DNA from: Kiritimatiellia bacterium
GTDB taxonomy: Bacteria > Verrucomicrobiota > Kiritimatiellia > SLAD01
Assembly (NCBI GenBank): GCA_007125875.1
Contig: SLCI01000114.1
Span: 1 to 37,319, forward strand
DNA length: 37,319 bases
Reading direction: 5' to 3'
The notes below the pieces were generated by a model. That model did not search any database and was not told the DNA's origin. It worked only from the letters and a program-made list of their open reading frames with translations. The translations under genes were made by a program, and so were the position numbers. Below, one piece after another: positions 24,019 to 32,806 of the stretch (positions within the stretch are counted from its first letter, which is position 1; every line of letters begins with the position of its first letter).

Positions 24019-24959
24019 CCAGCGGATGAACCTGAAAGAAACCAATCGACTGTCCGCTGTAACCCTTCATCAAACGGTACGCTGGGTTTCCAGCCAAGCA
24101 ACTCACGCGCGCGCTGCGAGTCGGCTTGCGAATCACGTACGTCGCCGGCCCGCGGCGCACTGTGAACCGGTTGTACGTCCGCCCCCATCAGCTTAGCGAT
24201 CCGGCCAGCCAATTCATTAATCGAGGTGCGATAGCCCCACGCAATATTGTAGACCCCACCCGCTGCTTCGTCCGGCGCATCTAAGCAACAGAGATTGCCG
24301 GCCACGACATCCTCGACAAAGGTAAAGTCGCGCGTCTGTTCTCCGTCACCATGGATGGTGGGTGCATTACCTTCTTTGAAAGCACGAACAAACAGTGGGA
24401 TGACCGCAGCATAGTCGGACGCTGGATCTTGTCGCGGGCCAAAAACATTAAAATAGCGTAGGGCATAGGTCTTCAGCCCATACAGCTGATGAAAGATACG
24501 CAGATAATGTTCACCCGCTAGTTTCGAAAAAGCATAAGGCGAAAGCGGGCGCGGCAACATATCCTCGCGCTTTGGCAACTCTTCGGTGTCCCCGTAAACC
24601 GAGGAAGATGAGCTGAACACCAGTCGCTCTACACCGGCATCTCGGGCAGCAAGCAATAAACGCAAGGTACCCGTCACATTGACTTCATTCGTTGACCAGG
24701 GATCTTCTACACTGCGCTGGACAGACGGTAACGCACCAAAGTGCAGTATATGGCGGACGCCGGACACCGCTTTCTTGACGGCTTCATCATCGCGCAAGTC
24801 ACCTTCGACCAATTCAACATCGGCTTGAATGTCTTTGAAGTTCTCGCGACGGCCCGTCGAGAAATTATCCAGTATGCGGACGCTTTGACCGCGCGCTAAC
24901 AATGCGCGCACAGCGGTTCCGCCAATAAAGCCTGCTCCACCTGTTACCAAACAATCCAC
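24015..24959 (-). CDS. NAD-dependent sugar-nucleotide epimerase/dehydratase (extended SDR)
   Basis: A 314-residue extended short-chain dehydrogenase/reductase. The NAD-binding loop TGGAGFIGG is at the N-terminus; the catalytic set is SSSSVYG plus Y-AFS-K in SPYAFSKLAGEHYL; then RYFNVFGPRQ and the sugar-binding region GDGEQTRDFTFVEDV. This is the UDP-glucose/UDP-GlcNAc 4-epimerase-like group; the exact sugar cannot be read from sequence. I place the start at the GTG at 24959 because AGGGAG lies 6 bases before it. The upstream ATG at 24977 has no ribosome site. It lies 30 bases after lptD, which fits a role in surface polysaccharide. Confidence 0.88.
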   Translation of the reverse strand: MDCLVTGGAGFIGGTAVRALLARGQSVRILDNFSTGRRENFKDIQADVELVEGDLRDDEAVKKAVSGVRHILHFGALPSVQRSVEDPWSTNEVNVTGTLRLLLAARDAGVERLVFSSSSSVYGDTEELPKREDMLPRPLSPYAFSKLAGEHYLRIFHQLYGLKTYALRYFNVFGPRQDPASDYAAVIPLFVRAFKEGNAPTIHGDGEQTRDFTFVEDVVAGNLCCLDAPDEAAGGVYNIAWGYRTSINELAGRIAKLMGADVQPVHSAPRAGDVRDSQADSQRARELLGWKPSVPFDEGLQRTVDWFLSGSSAG

Positions 24960-24989
24960 AAAACACTCCCTCTTCACTTAAACTGTTAT

Positions 24990-27494
24990 TTATCGTCCAA
25001 TCCGTAGCTCCGAATCGGGAAAGGCGAGCAAGGTGACCTGAGCCCATGCGCGCCACTCGGTATCATCTTCGCCGTCGGCCCGACCGCGCACGCCCAAGGC
25101 AAGTTTGGTGCAATCGAAGCGTCGCTGAACCATGTAGGATTGCTCTTCCAGGTCGCTCTCCTCAATGTCATAGCGCCAGTAGGCGCGGTAGGACCAGCGA
25201 CCGCGCGGGAATAAGACCACCTCGGGCTGCACGGTCTGGCGCCGATCGCGGTTATAGCGGTATTCGACCGAGAAACGACTACGGTCACGGGCATATAAAT
25301 GCAACTGCGTATTAAAGAGGCGCATTTCGTTCTCGTACCAATCGTAGGCCCCGTCGAAATCGACATGAATCCAATCGGCTAAACGCAAACGTGCATCAAA
25401 GAAGAAATCATCGAAATCATTCTCGTCCTCGTCTGGATCAATTCGGAAAATCGTAAATGTGTTGATGTCAATAAAGTCATGAATCCGCGTACGACGTCCT
25501 GCTTGCTGCATAGCTTCTTCTTCGTCCTCCACGTCAATGCTCAAGTCGAAATCATCCAGAATGCGTCGGGCATCTTGTGTCGGGCGCCCACCAGTGCGGC
25601 GGGTCTGCAATTTGTTACGAATACCGAAACGAATCTCATGTCGCTCATCCAGCGCATCAATTCGATCAAATTGGTAGAGATCGCCGGGCACTTCGGACGG
25701 TTCAGGAACCAACGTATAGCGAGCGTAAGGTTCAGCGATATGCCTGAGGCCGCTGCCCAAATAATTGGGACGCTCGTTGATCACGCGGAATGCTTTAAAG
25801 GAAGTGTCGATGCCAAACTCGAATAGGCTACGAAATACCGCGCCGCCATCGGATATTTCGACGCGCTCCGTTTCCTCAAATAGTACCACGCCATCTTCGT
25901 CGACCAAGGGGTCGCCATCCTCATCGAATAGCGGCTCGACGTCGATGAAAACGATTGGATCGGGTGTCGCCGAGTACCAGGTGCCACGATATGCGACGCT
26001 CGGCACAACGGACAGAAACCCGAAATGACGCATGGGATACAGCACGCGATGCAGCGAATCGACGCGAACGGAATCATAGTCTTCACGATCACCCTGTTCG
26101 GGGAAGACTCTCTCCAGATAACTACCACGATGTTCGCTCTCGTAAAAGAATCCGCTGGTGCCCAACTCGAAGCGATTGATGTCCAGTGAGAGTTCGGGCA
26201 AGCGATTGACGTTTTCAAAGAAGTCGTTAAGTCGGAAGTTAAACAACAGACCGGCGGTGTAGCGATTATCTCGTCGGATAAGCGCAACGCGGTTTTCCGG
26301 CTGAACCCCGCGACGAAATTCCCGGTCAAAGAAGTCCTCCAGAATAAAGGGGTCACTGACATAATTGACATCCGACATGAAGTAATTGCGATCGCCCACA
26401 GCTTGCCCATGCCGCAGCCCAATCCAATAGCGATCCGAATCGACCAACCCCTCGCGGACGCGACGCTGGCTTTCGGAGCGAATGGGCCGATCATCATTGA
26501 TGTAGTAGGCCTGAAAACGACCTTGCGCATTGTTTTCAGGCAAACGCCAGCGTACGCGCTGGCCAACACCAACACCACGCTTGGCACGATAGTCTAGCTG
26601 AGTGGAGGCTTTAACGTCCGGCGTTGGATACCAATTGTAGGCCGTGAGCACGAACGGCCCCATTCGGCTGCTGTATCCCGGCATGATCTCAAAGTTGCTG
26701 TCTCGTTCAAAATCCTTCTTGAGGTAGGGCGTATAAAAAATCGGCACGCCGTAAAGATGCGCAACCACGTGGCGCGCACGCAGCACAGAGCCGTCTGTGA
26801 TTGTCGCCTGGCGAGCGCGCAAGGTGAACTCTTGGCGTTGATCACCACTGCATGTAGTCAAACGGGCGCTGCGTAAATGAATGACATCACGCCCGACTTG
26901 TTGCGACTCTCGGGCGCTAATATAGAAGGGATCGGTGAACAAGAGGAAGTCGCCGAAATCGCCCTCTCGTGTTCGAAAATTATAGGCTAGTTCTTCCCCT
27001 TCCCATAATCGATCACCGCGCTGAAAGAATACATCGCCGCGTGCCTTCGCCTCTCGAGTCTCTGTATGGACTTCAATGTAGTCGGCACGAAGTTCGTCAC
27101 CGAACTGAGTCACCACCACGTTGCCGACCCCAATCATCAGCTGTCGATCGGCATCAAACTCGAGCCGATCGGCGGAGATGTCGATGCGATCCTCAGGGGG
27201 CTCAGGCACCGTTTCGACTTCGTCTGCTGGCTCCGCTGGCGCGGGTCGCTGGGCGGGTGCGGGGCGGGGCGCAGGCTCGCGCTCACGGGGTGCAGCAGTC
27301 TCAGGGGGCGTAGGGCTGGGCTCGCGCGGCGCTTCACGAACGGGTACTGGATCAGTAATGACCGGCACAGCACGTTCGGATCGATCGGTTCGATCACCTC
27401 GATCCCGACGAATATATTGGGCTTCAGCAACAGTCAGCGGGGTGAGTACACCCAATAGACATATCACGCGGATGATTCGAACAGATAAAGACAT
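24990..27494 (-). CDS. lptD: LPS-assembly protein LptD
   Basis: Outer-membrane barrel that inserts lipopolysaccharide into the outer leaflet, normally with LptE plugged in it. The 834-residue protein has a signal peptide (VICLLGVLTPLTVAEAQ), an Arg/Pro/Glu-rich linker (~30-100), then the OstA/LptA-like beta-jellyroll domain (DRIDISADRLEFDADRQLMI to about residue 200), and a long barrel (VPIFYTPYLKKD, MGPFVLTAYNWYP and many strands ending at FPDSELRIGR). Two acidic loops rich in DEDG are unusual. The start at 27494 has AAGGTG upstream and puts the signal peptide first. It follows a heptosyltransferase-like gene by 57 bases, linking LPS core synthesis with export. Confidence 0.92.
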   Translation of the reverse strand: MSLSVRIIRVICLLGVLTPLTVAEAQYIRRDRGDRTDRSERAVPVITDPVPVREAPREPSPTPPETAAPREREPAPRPAPAQRPAPAEPADEVETVPEPPEDRIDISADRLEFDADRQLMIGVGNVVVTQFGDELRADYIEVHTETREAKARGDVFFQRGDRLWEGEELAYNFRTREGDFGDFLLFTDPFYISARESQQVGRDVIHLRSARLTTCSGDQRQEFTLRARQATITDGSVLRARHVVAHLYGVPIFYTPYLKKDFERDSNFEIMPGYSSRMGPFVLTAYNWYPTPDVKASTQLDYRAKRGVGVGQRVRWRLPENNAQGRFQAYYINDDRPIRSESQRRVREGLVDSDRYWIGLRHGQAVGDRNYFMSDVNYVSDPFILEDFFDREFRRGVQPENRVALIRRDNRYTAGLLFNFRLNDFFENVNRLPELSLDINRFELGTSGFFYESEHRGSYLERVFPEQGDREDYDSVRVDSLHRVLYPMRHFGFLSVVPSVAYRGTWYSATPDPIVFIDVEPLFDEDGDPLVDEDGVVLFEETERVEISDGGAVFRSLFEFGIDTSFKAFRVINERPNYLGSGLRHIAEPYARYTLVPEPSEVPGDLYQFDRIDALDERHEIRFGIRNKLQTRRTGGRPTQDARRILDDFDLSIDVEDEEEAMQQAGRRTRIHDFIDINTFTIFRIDPDEDENDFDDFFFDARLRLADWIHVDFDGAYDWYENEMRLFNTQLHLYARDRSRFSVEYRYNRDRRQTVQPEVVLFPRGRWSYRAYWRYDIEESDLEEQSYMVQRRFDCTKLALGVRGRADGEDDTEWRAWAQVTLLAFPDSELRIGR

Positions 27495-27551
27495 TTGCAC
27501 CTTGAGGAATCGCATACAATACCGGGGCGGAAACTACCATAGGCCCATAGT

Positions 27552-28562
27552 TCAGCCAAGCGATATTATCGGATGGGCGACCAACTGCGCGAAGATATCG
27601 GCTGCGCTAAGGCCATAAAGACAGGCATGATCCTGTTCTTTGCGCAGGCACTGTCGGGAATGACACGGGACACAGGTCAGATCGGATCGTTGCACGACAT
27701 GGGTGCGCCTCCCGAAAGGTCCCGTGCGACGGGGATCGGTTGGCCCAAATAGCGCGAGTACGGGCACATCCAGCGCGGCGGCCATATGCATCGGGCCGGA
27801 ATCAACCGTGACCAGCAAATCCAGCGATTGAATGATGCTACCGAGTTCGACCAGATTGGTGGCACCACAGTGGTTGGTTACGGTATGCTTTGCAGCGAGT
27901 GATTGAACGAGTTGCTCCGATTCAGCTTTATCCGCCGGACTTCCCAAAAGATGCGCCGTCCCACCCCATTGTTTCTGAATCAGTGGAATCAGCTCCTCAA
28001 AGAGCGCGGGCTGGATATTTTTGGTCGGCCATCGCGAGCGCGACACAAAGCCGACATGTGGCCCTTCCCCCGACAGATTCAGCGCGGGAAAAGCAACGGG
28101 GAACGTTGGCTGCTCAGATATCGGTGCGGCGAAATGGCGGGCGATATCGAGCGCCTCATCGACCGCGTGACGGCGTTCGTTCCCTTTAGCATCAGGACGC
28201 TCTTGGTAGGCCCACCGAGCCCCCTCACGCGCATAGGTTGGGCCGATGCGCTGGCGCGTACGCGCCAACCGCGTGACCAAAGCACTTTTCAGCAGACCTT
28301 GGAAATCAAACACGTAGTCATAACGACGCTGTCGCAATTGCAGAATCCACTCGTGAGCCGAGCGCAGTGCGGCGCGACGGGGATAGACTAACACCTCATC
28401 CACATCGCTAAAACAGCCGACCAAATCGCGGTACTCCGGTTGGGTAATCCAGTCGATCTGCAGCCCGAGATGTTCTTTCAGCGCTCGCACAGCGGGCAAT
28501 GGATGGAAGATGTCCCCTAAAGAACTTAGCTTGACCACCAACGCTCGTGCCGGAGTGGACAT
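27552..28562 (-). CDS. Glycosyltransferase family 9, heptosyltransferase-like
   Basis: A 336-residue GT-B glycosyltransferase of the ADP-heptose:LPS heptosyltransferase family. The N-terminal VKLSSLGDIFHPLPAVRAL and VFDFQGLLKSALVTRLA match WaaC-type enzymes more than WaaF. The C-terminal nucleotide-sugar site appears as TVDSGPMHMAAALDVPVLALFGPTDPRR. A Cys-containing tail CVPCHSRQCLRKEQDHACL is typical of many family members. It would add a heptose (or a related sugar) to the inner LPS core in the cytoplasm. AGGCGGAT precedes the ATG. It lies 6 bases after the argF-like gene and before lptD. Confidence 0.88.
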   Translation of the reverse strand: MSTPARALVVKLSSLGDIFHPLPAVRALKEHLGLQIDWITQPEYRDLVGCFSDVDEVLVYPRRAALRSAHEWILQLRQRRYDYVFDFQGLLKSALVTRLARTRQRIGPTYAREGARWAYQERPDAKGNERRHAVDEALDIARHFAAPISEQPTFPVAFPALNLSGEGPHVGFVSRSRWPTKNIQPALFEELIPLIQKQWGGTAHLLGSPADKAESEQLVQSLAAKHTVTNHCGATNLVELGSIIQSLDLLVTVDSGPMHMAAALDVPVLALFGPTDPRRTGPFGRRTHVVQRSDLTCVPCHSRQCLRKEQDHACLYGLSAADIFAQLVAHPIISLG

Positions 28563-28568
28563 ATCCGC

Positions 28569-29516
28569 CTATGCCGATTGATTCGTCGCGGCCTCAATCA
28601 ACTTCAGCATGACCGCATTCTGTGCGTGCAAGCGATTCTCAGCCTGATCGAAAACGACAGATTGCGGTCCATCAATGACACCGGCTGTTTGCTCATAGCC
28701 GCGCATGGCCGGCAAACAGTTCATGAAGATGGCCTCGGGACCGGCCGCAGCCATGAGCGCTTCGTTGACCTGGTAGGGCGTAAATAGTTCTACGCGCTCC
28801 TGTAATTGGTCTTTGGGAATGTGATAACTCATCCAGGAGTCGGTATAGACGACGTCGGCCGCCTGCGCCGCCTCTTCAGCGTCGCTGGTCACGGTCACTT
28901 CTGTTCCTGCCGCTTTGGCCCAGCGCTGCGCAATTTCAACGACCTCGGGTTGAGGCGCGTACTCGGCGCCGGCCGGACAGCCAACGGCAACATTCATACC
29001 AGCCATGCTGCAGCCGATCATCAACGAATGCGTAACATTGTTATTGCTGTCACCGAAATAAGCCAACTTCAACCCACGCAGGTCGCCCTTCTTTTCACGA
29101 ATCGTCAGTAAATCAGCAAGGATTTGGCAAGGATGCGCTAAATCGGTTAGGGCATTGATAATCGGAACAGAGGCATGTTGTGCGAGCTCTTCGATGTCGC
29201 TGTGCTTGAAGAGCCGAGCCATGACGATATCAACATAGCGACTGAATGTTTTGGCGGTGTCATGCAAGGTTTCTTTGCCTGCGCCCATTGGTGAGGTGCT
29301 GGTATCGTAATAGATCGCGTGCCCGCCCATTCGCGTCATACCGGTCTCGAACGAGAGCCGGGTACGTAAGCTGGGTTTTTCAAAGATCATCAGTAGCGTG
29401 CGACGCTGCATCGCGTTGGCATACTGATCAGGCGCACGCTTAATGTCAGCGGCCAGCTCCAAGGTCGCCTCGATCAAGTCGGGCGTCCAATCATCTAAGG
29501 TCAGTAAGTGGCGCAT
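28569..29516 (-). CDS. argF: Ornithine carbamoyltransferase homologue with atypical substrate loops
   Basis: A 315-residue carbamoyltransferase. The carbamoyl-phosphate motif is present as KPSLRTR (47-53), with HPCQ at 128-131 and GDSNNNVTHSL, which is typical of ornithine enzymes (GDxNNV). The family makes citrulline from ornithine and carbamoyl phosphate. Two motifs that contact the amino acid are altered: the DxxxSMG loop reads DSWMSYHI (226-233), and HCLPA reads NCLPAM (266-271). So the substrate may be ornithine or a modified ornithine; sequence alone does not settle it. AAAGGA lies 10 bases before the ATG. It sits between the metallopeptidase (17 bases upstream) and the GT9 gene. Confidence 0.88.
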   Translation of the reverse strand: MRHLLTLDDWTPDLIEATLELAADIKRAPDQYANAMQRRTLLMIFEKPSLRTRLSFETGMTRMGGHAIYYDTSTSPMGAGKETLHDTAKTFSRYVDIVMARLFKHSDIEELAQHASVPIINALTDLAHPCQILADLLTIREKKGDLRGLKLAYFGDSNNNVTHSLMIGCSMAGMNVAVGCPAGAEYAPQPEVVEIAQRWAKAAGTEVTVTSDAEEAAQAADVVYTDSWMSYHIPKDQLQERVELFTPYQVNEALMAAAGPEAIFMNCLPAMRGYEQTAGVIDGPQSVVFDQAENRLHAQNAVMLKLIEAATNQSA

Positions 29517-29533
29517 ACGTGAAAATGTCCTTT

Positions 29534-30613
29534 CTATGCCATTGATCCGGAGGCGACGCGACGATCCGTCCAGCAGATCTTATGAATAAACTTAATTTTT
29601 GAAGCGACCGCATCAACCAGAATTTCCGGCACCGTATCGAGCAGCCCCATGGTGCGACTCATTTCATTTAATGCGATGCCGAGCTGTTGATACTGCGTCA
29701 TCATACTACTCATGTCATCCAGATTAAACGCTTGCGGCGCTAGAAGCCCGATGTGCGTCGCGGTCTCCAAGGCGCTGACCATATCCAGAAACACCGCAAA
29801 GGTCTCCGCCCAATCTTCCCACGGATGCATGGATGCGTAGGCCGTGACAAAGGATCGCGGCCAATCTGGACGCGGACCACGCGAATGATAGAGGTCCAAC
29901 GCTTCGCTGTATGAGGGTTTAAACGGGTCGCCAAACTCACGCCTGAAAATCTCTTCGTTTTGCCCCTTGATCAAGACATCCCAATAGTAATGTCCGATCT
30001 CATGACGGAAATGGCCTATCAGCGTCCGATGCGCCTCGCCCATATCTACGCGCAGTCGCTCTCGTTCCACTTCATCAGCTTCACGAATATTAATGGTGAT
30101 TTTGCCATTTGCATGGCCCGTGTACACGCGCTCCTCATTCCCCATGTAGCGCCAAAAGTCCTGACTGGGAATAATGTCCGCCTTGAAGTCGAACGACAGC
30201 GGCGGATTGGTTCCTTCCATTGCCGTGCCGTGCGGCAAGCCCAGCAGCTCAAGGTCATAGAATAAACGACGCTTCGCCGCCTCAAGGCGATACCACTTGT
30301 CTAAATTGCCCGGTACCGACAAATCAGGAATGGTTTGATTGTAACGACAACAATCACAAAAGTTGGACGGCTCAATACCATTTTCCGGCACAACAATGCA
30401 GCGATTACACACATTGTACTCGGCATAATTCGCACATTTTTTAAGCAGAACTTTGCACGAAGGATTGGCGCACCGATACGTGCCATCACTTAAGGCATTC
30501 AGCGGCGTGATGGACTTACAGGACGGACAATAGCCCAGTTCTGCGCCGCATTTGATGCACTGGCTATTCTCAAAAAAGAGCGTTTGCCCGCAATTACATG
30601 AAAAGGTTCTCAT
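29534..30613 (-). CDS. Zinc-ribbon putative zinc metallopeptidase
   Basis: A 359-residue cytoplasmic protein. The first ~95 residues hold about six Cys pairs (CNCG, CIKCG, CPSC, CANPSC, CNRC, CDCC), forming several zinc ribbons. The rest resembles the bacterial putative zinc-binding metallopeptidase family: HEIGHYYWD at 204-212 gives the HExxH site, and the third ligand is probably in PWEDWAETFAVFLD (E266 or E270). No substrate is known for this family as far as I can recall. Its ATG overlaps the GH13 stop as ATGA, so it depends on that gene for translation; no ribosome site of its own is visible. Confidence 0.85.
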   Translation of the reverse strand: MRTFSCNCGQTLFFENSQCIKCGAELGYCPSCKSITPLNALSDGTYRCANPSCKVLLKKCANYAEYNVCNRCIVVPENGIEPSNFCDCCRYNQTIPDLSVPGNLDKWYRLEAAKRRLFYDLELLGLPHGTAMEGTNPPLSFDFKADIIPSQDFWRYMGNEERVYTGHANGKITINIREADEVERERLRVDMGEAHRTLIGHFRHEIGHYYWDVLIKGQNEEIFRREFGDPFKPSYSEALDLYHSRGPRPDWPRSFVTAYASMHPWEDWAETFAVFLDMVSALETATHIGLLAPQAFNLDDMSSMMTQYQQLGIALNEMSRTMGLLDTVPEILVDAVASKIKFIHKICWTDRRVASGSMA

Positions 30614-32340
30614 AACGACAAAATCTGCCAGCTACGGGCAGAAATTGCCAGTGTACCTGCCACCACTCGCTGCCCTGAATTGTACCACAGGTCTTTTCCA
30701 GCTGGCGAGGAGGGATATTGGATGTCCTTGTCGGACATGTTGAATAGCGCAAGTATCTTTTGCTTCTTGTGGGTGCGTATGAGACCAAGTAAACGAGGCC
30801 GCCCCGTTGCAAACCATTCAAATGCGCCGCGGCGCAATGCGATGTGATCATGCCGCAAGCGGATGGCTTGCTGGAAAAACGCAAACAACTCGTGATCCGG
30901 CGCGCGCGGCGTGGGGTGATCGAGCGGCTTGCCGCCGGGCCCATGCGACTCGGCCTCATAACGGATATCGTCCCAGAACATCGGTTGCCGATTGTCCGGA
31001 TCATTTGCGCCCCACATTCCGACCTCATCACCGTAGTAGATCATAGGTGCGCCGGGATAAATCATTTGAAAAATCACGAGCTGGCGCAGGGCCTGCCATG
31101 CTGCGGGTCCCGGACGCGCGGCACGAAAGGTCGGTGATTGCTTCACCCGCGCAACATGGAAGTAATCCTCCCAATCCTTAATCGGCAATTGACTATTCTC
31201 CAGCATCGAAACGATCCGCCCTACGTCGTGTGAACCAAGCAGATTCTGCAGGACTGGCGTGACAGGTTCGGGATACGCTGCACGCAAACGGTCCAGTCGC
31301 TTTTTGAAGGTAGACATTGGAAGCGGCTTTTCTTGCGGCCTGAAGTAGGCAGCTGATGGATAAAGCCACATATAGTTCATTACCGCATCGAATTGATCGC
31401 CTTGCACGTAGTCGCGCCCGTCCGCCACGATTTCCGCTGTCACGTAGGCTTCCGGATTGATCGATTTCACGTGTTTGCGCCAAGCCTGCCAAAATCCGTG
31501 AGGGACACAGAACGCAACGTCCAAGCGCCAACCATCGATGCCCTTGCTTAAGTCCCCATTGCCTTCCGGATCCATCCAGCGCTTGGTAATGTCGAACACG
31601 TATTGGCGTACCGGCGGGATCAAATCATCTTTGGTCCGATTGAATTCCGGTAACGAATGGTGTCCAAACCAACCATCATATACGGGGCTACCGTCCGGAT
31701 TCCATTTCTTGATCATATACCAATCGGCATAACGCGACGCGCGTCCATGCCTCAAAATGTCATCGAAGGCGAAGAATTCGCGACCGGTATGGTTGAAGAC
31801 ACCGTCGAGGATGATACGCATACCGCGGTTGTGCACTTCGCGGATCAAATCCAACAAACAGCGATCCGCCGCCGTCCAGATCCAGCTTGCGGGATCCTCC
31901 GTTTCTTTAGCTGCGGCCAGCGCTTTGAGGTCCCCTGCCCGATCCGGCCCGAAGGTGGGGTCAACGTGGTGAAAGGTTGCACCGTCATATTTATGCATCG
32001 AGCGCGCTGTAAATACGGGATTCAGATAGAGCGCATTCACGCCCAGCTCTTGCAGATAATCTAGCTTTTCAATGATCCCGACCAAGTCGCCACCGTAGCG
32101 ACGGGCAAAGATCGCATATTTTTGCCCATGATCCTTCACCCACGTATCCGGCGCATACCAGTCACGCCCCCACGGCGTCACCTTCCAACCCGGAACCTTG
32201 TAATCGGTGATGTCGGTGCGACGCGGATTGCTGGCGGGACACCCGTTACGGAAACGCTCAGGAAAAATTTGATACCAAACCGCATCCTGCGCCCAATCCG
32301 GAACAACGCATTTGATCTTTTGCTGTTTTAGTTTGCCCAT
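30610..32340 (-). CDS. Glycoside hydrolase family 13 alpha-glucosidase/cyclomaltodextrinase-like
   Basis: A 576-residue alpha-amylase-family enzyme without a signal peptide, so probably cytoplasmic. The TIM barrel starts directly (VWYQIFPERF), with conserved regions LDGVFNHTG (179-187), GWRLDVAF (nucleophile D274), AEIVAD (acid/base E303) and LLGSHDVGR (D372). The C-terminal beta domain follows (~500-576). The pattern resembles neopullulanase or cyclomaltodextrinase catalytic domains but lacks their N-terminal domain. Likely role: breakdown of maltodextrins or storage glucan. GAGGA precedes the ATG by 6 bases. It lies 49 bases after the small membrane gene and is coupled to the metallopeptidase downstream. 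Confidence 0.9.
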   Translation of the reverse strand: MGKLKQQKIKCVVPDWAQDAVWYQIFPERFRNGCPASNPRRTDITDYKVPGWKVTPWGRDWYAPDTWVKDHGQKYAIFARRYGGDLVGIIEKLDYLQELGVNALYLNPVFTARSMHKYDGATFHHVDPTFGPDRAGDLKALAAAKETEDPASWIWTAADRCLLDLIREVHNRGMRIILDGVFNHTGREFFAFDDILRHGRASRYADWYMIKKWNPDGSPVYDGWFGHHSLPEFNRTKDDLIPPVRQYVFDITKRWMDPEGNGDLSKGIDGWRLDVAFCVPHGFWQAWRKHVKSINPEAYVTAEIVADGRDYVQGDQFDAVMNYMWLYPSAAYFRPQEKPLPMSTFKKRLDRLRAAYPEPVTPVLQNLLGSHDVGRIVSMLENSQLPIKDWEDYFHVARVKQSPTFRAARPGPAAWQALRQLVIFQMIYPGAPMIYYGDEVGMWGANDPDNRQPMFWDDIRYEAESHGPGGKPLDHPTPRAPDHELFAFFQQAIRLRHDHIALRRGAFEWFATGRPRLLGLIRTHKKQKILALFNMSDKDIQYPSSPAGKDLWYNSGQRVVAGTLAISARSWQILSL

Positions 32341-32389
32341 TTTGAGTCCTCCATCCCTTCTATGACCCTTATAAAGTCTATGTCCCCAT

Positions 32390-32806
32390 TCAGTGACCGA
32401 TTTCGGCCAGTTCCTGCGGATTCATATTGCGTTGGCGCGAGAAATTGAAGCCCCAGGTCGGTTCTCCTTCGACCGTCAGCCACACTTTTGTGCCATCTTC
32501 AGACCAGCGCAAGCGTTCGCCAAGATCAATACGTAGGTCGTCATTCAGGGGCGGTGAATAGTGGGCTGTTTGCCAGAACCAACCCTCTTTAACTTTCACA
32601 ACGAAATGATGCCGCATGTAGACGCTGCGATAAAGGCGGGCGGAACGCTGACAGTCAGGCGCGTCCAACTGTTGCACCAGCCACATGGGGGGAACAAAGA
32701 TACGCGCGGCAAACCATAGCGCAATCACCGCCAACAGCAGCAGGAGTACCCATCGCGGGACCCACAACCCATCCTGCCTTACGAGCTGGCTATAATTTCG
32801 CACCAT
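32390..32806 (-). CDS. Small single-pass membrane protein, function unknown
   Basis: A 138-residue protein with one transmembrane helix near the N-terminus (VPRWVLLLLLAVIALWFAARIFV, ~16-38) and a ~100-residue soluble part, probably periplasmic given the positive residues before the helix. The soluble part has two Cys or fewer, is Trp-rich and beta-like (VKEGWFWQTAHYSPPL, LRWSEDGTKVWLTVEGEPTW). The ATG directly follows the rseP stop (TAG-ATG) and has no ribosome site of its own, so it is likely coupled to rseP. No family recognised. A role with the RseP protease or in the envelope is only a positional guess. Confidence 0.7.
   Translation of the reverse strand: MVRNYSQLVRQDGLWVPRWVLLLLLAVIALWFAARIFVPPMWLVQQLDAPDCQRSARLYRSVYMRHHFVVKVKEGWFWQTAHYSPPLNDDLRIDLGERLRWSEDGTKVWLTVEGEPTWGFNFSRQRNMNPQELAEIGH

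Noticed and set aside
25781-26587. 268-codon minus-strand frame inside lptD
   Set aside because: Same strand but a different frame from lptD; Cys/Arg/Ser-rich translation without domains, overlapping the intact barrel.
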